Source: an uncultured Flavobacteriaceae bacterium
GTDB lineage: Bacteria > Bacteroidota > Bacteroidia > Flavobacteriales > Flavobacteriaceae
DNA length: 64,000 nt
Assembly (NCBI GenBank): GCA_905479475.1
Contig: CAJQMT010000021.1
Coordinates: forward strand, 28,149-92,148
Reading direction: 5' to 3'
Numbering within the stretch: position 1 is the stretch's first letter; every line of letters begins with the position of its first letter. Shown here piece by piece: positions 62,547 to 64,000 of this stretch. Made by a program: the position numbers and the translations under genes. Under the pieces are notes generated by a model. It worked only from the letters and a program-made list of their open reading frames with translations. It was not told the DNA's origin and did no database searches.

Positions 62547-63779
62547 TTAACTTGTAAACTCAATCACAGTAATTTCCGGCCACATACCCACTCTCCCTGG
62601 AAAACCTAAAAATCCAAAACCTCTATTGACATATAAATATTGTGAAGCTTCTTGATACAAGCCTGACCATCTCGGATATTTGTACTTCACAGGACTCCAT
62701 TTCAACCATGGGATATCTACTCCAAATTGCATCCCATGTGTGTGTCCCGAAAGTGTAAGATCCACAGGGGTTTGGTGGGGAATTGTTTTCAAATCCCAAT
62801 GCGAAGGATCGTGTGATAACAATATTTTAAACACCTCTTTGTCCACTCCTTCAAGCGCTCTATCCAAGTCACCATGTTTCACAAAAGAGCTTCCCCAATT
62901 TTCTACGCCAATGACTGCGATTTTTTCCCCATCGCGTTCCAAAAATCGATGTTCGTTTTTCAACAAATCAAAATCCATTTCTTCTTGGTACTTTTCCAAC
63001 AGTTCAAAATTCTCCTGTTTGGCTTTTTTGGAAGGCCATTTCTTGTAATCACCATAATCGTGATTTCCTAAAACTGCATAGACTTTTGGCTCAATCCCTT
63101 TAAAAGTTGTCTTGTACGGTTCTATCTCTCTCGAATCACTATTGACAAGATCTCCTGTAAAAAAAACCACATCGGCATTTTGCGCATTGATCAAATCTAC
63201 CCCACGCTGCACATCTTCCATGCTGTCAAAACTTCCTGCGTGAATATCAGAAATTTGCACAAGACGGAACCCTTCGAATGCTTTTGGAAGGTTTGGGAGT
63301 TTTAGTTGTACCTTCTTCACCTTATAATTGTACTTCCCTTTGGTAATACCATACAACATGGATACAAATGGAATACTTGCCACTCCCAAGCCAAGCTTGA
63401 CTAAAAATTGACGTCTATTTCCTAGATCAACGCCTTTGGAATTTGTTGTAAAAAGATCATACAAATACTGTATTCCAAATTTTAAAACGCGTAGTGCGTC
63501 GTCTAAAATCAAAAAAGAGACAAATAATAATTTAAAGACGATAAAAGAAAAACCAAAACCGATCCATAGATTGTGTATCAACGTGGCATTCAACGTTCGA
63601 GATGAAAAATGCTTAACCAAAATATAAAAACCTATGTGCGCCAGTAAAGCAAGGAATACATAGACAATTGTTGCCCATTGTTGTGTATTGTTTTTTGAAA
63701 AAACAGCCCGAAGCCCAGAGAGAACATAAGCATCTAACAAAACAAGAATTCCAACGAAAATAACAAACCGAAAACCCAT
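62547..63779 (-). CDS. Membrane-bound metallophosphoesterase (YaeI/YkuE-like)
   Basis: 410 residues from the ATG at 63779 (the frame opens at a TTG at 63800). The first 150 residues have four membrane helices; the rest is a calcineurin-like phosphoesterase with all motifs: RLVQISDIHAGSFDS, FFTGDLVNSDSREI, YAVLGNHDYGDY, LLSHDPSHWDL and LSGHTHGMQFGVDIPW. Related YkuE/YaeI/LpxG-type enzymes act on UDP-sugars or lipids at the membrane surface. Here the substrate is unknown, though the membrane anchor points to a lipid-linked one. 63780-64000 shows no gene. Confidence 0.9.
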   Translation of the reverse strand: MGFRFVIFVGILVLLDAYVLSGLRAVFSKNNTQQWATIVYVFLALLAHIGFYILVKHFSSRTLNATLIHNLWIGFGFSFIVFKLLFVSFLILDDALRVLKFGIQYLYDLFTTNSKGVDLGNRRQFLVKLGLGVASIPFVSMLYGITKGKYNYKVKKVQLKLPNLPKAFEGFRLVQISDIHAGSFDSMEDVQRGVDLINAQNADVVFFTGDLVNSDSREIEPYKTTFKGIEPKVYAVLGNHDYGDYKKWPSKKAKQENFELLEKYQEEMDFDLLKNEHRFLERDGEKIAVIGVENWGSSFVKHGDLDRALEGVDKEVFKILLSHDPSHWDLKTIPHQTPVDLTLSGHTHGMQFGVDIPWLKWSPVKYKYPRWSGLYQEASQYLYVNRGFGFLGFPGRVGMWPEITVIEFTS

Positions 63780-64000
63780 AAATAAAATTTTAAAATACAA
63801 AAAAACGGAATCTTTTTAGAAACCATGGCAAATTTATGAAATAAATAGTGGCATGTCCTTGGTCATTTTAAAAGGAAGGCGTATTTCTTTGAGAGCGCTC
63901 GTGTTCTAAGACTTATGAATTACGGGAACAAAAAATAATGTGTGAAATATATTGCGTAAAAACAATGTATTCATCTTGTAAGATTGTTCTATGCAGTGAC

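Noticed and set aside
1..64000. tRNA, rRNA, transposase and integrase genes
   Set aside because: Gaps were read for tRNA-like cloverleaf ends and coding frames for DDE or tyrosine-recombinase motifs; none was found.

Overview
The window looks like a piece of chromosome from a marine-type member of the Flavobacteriaceae (Bacteroidota). The signs are: AT-rich DNA; a recurrent -7 promoter motif TAnnTTTG in front of many genes; little Shine-Dalgarno signal; a type IX secretion C-terminal sorting domain; a complete set of his genes in one operon with a fused hisIE and a bifunctional hisB; menaquinone genes; a BshC gene for bacillithiol; and many short flavobacterial proteins of unknown function. 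No rRNA, tRNA, CRISPR array, transposase or prophage was seen.

Layout. 1-3.2 kb: the N-terminal part of DNA topoisomerase IV subunit B (cut by the window edge) and a secreted protein with 25-residue DUF285 repeats. 3.2-12.9 kb: purB, a lipoprotein, a TerC-family protein, purL, a membrane protein, a degraded stretch and an acyl-CoA synthetase. 12.9-20.5 kb: mostly minus strand, FAH-family hydrolase, purU and the menaquinone genes menB, menD, menF plus a hotdog thioesterase, interrupted by a plus-strand esterase-like gene that has lost its nucleophile. 20.5-30.6 kb: small conserved genes, a DEAD-box helicase, a MATE transporter, bshC, a TlpA-like thioredoxin, a LolE-type permease and a NamZ/DUF1343 muramidase. 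30.6-34.6 kb: the one clearly accessory region, with three copies of a promoter-like repeat, two strong palindromes, a matrixin-type metalloprotease, a sugar-transfer ATP-grasp gene and a small unknown gene. 34.6-39.5 kb: YkgJ-type protein, argS and lpd, with about 0.55 kb between argS and lpd that holds decayed tandem copies of the argS 3' end. 39.5-47.2 kb: the his operon (hisG-D-C-B-H-A-F-IE) preceded by a leader peptide containing three histidine codons and an attenuator hairpin. 47.2-64 kb: pseudouridine synthase, DUF349 protein, aroE, two DUF368 genes, a TPR protein, pyrR-pyrB, RNase Z with its small partner, rmuC, a GT-C-like membrane protein, typA/bipA and a metallophosphoesterase.

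Most of the window is housekeeping metabolism: purines (purB, purL, purU), pyrimidines (pyrR, pyrB), histidine, shikimate, menaquinone, translation (argS, typA) and cell envelope (NamZ, DUF368, LolE). The observations most worth following are the 129-bp tandem decay series behind argS, the repeated promoter-plus-hairpin modules around 30.6-34 kb, the his leader attenuator, and a conserved 353-residue protein (21074-22135) whose motif order suggests a kinase-like fold.
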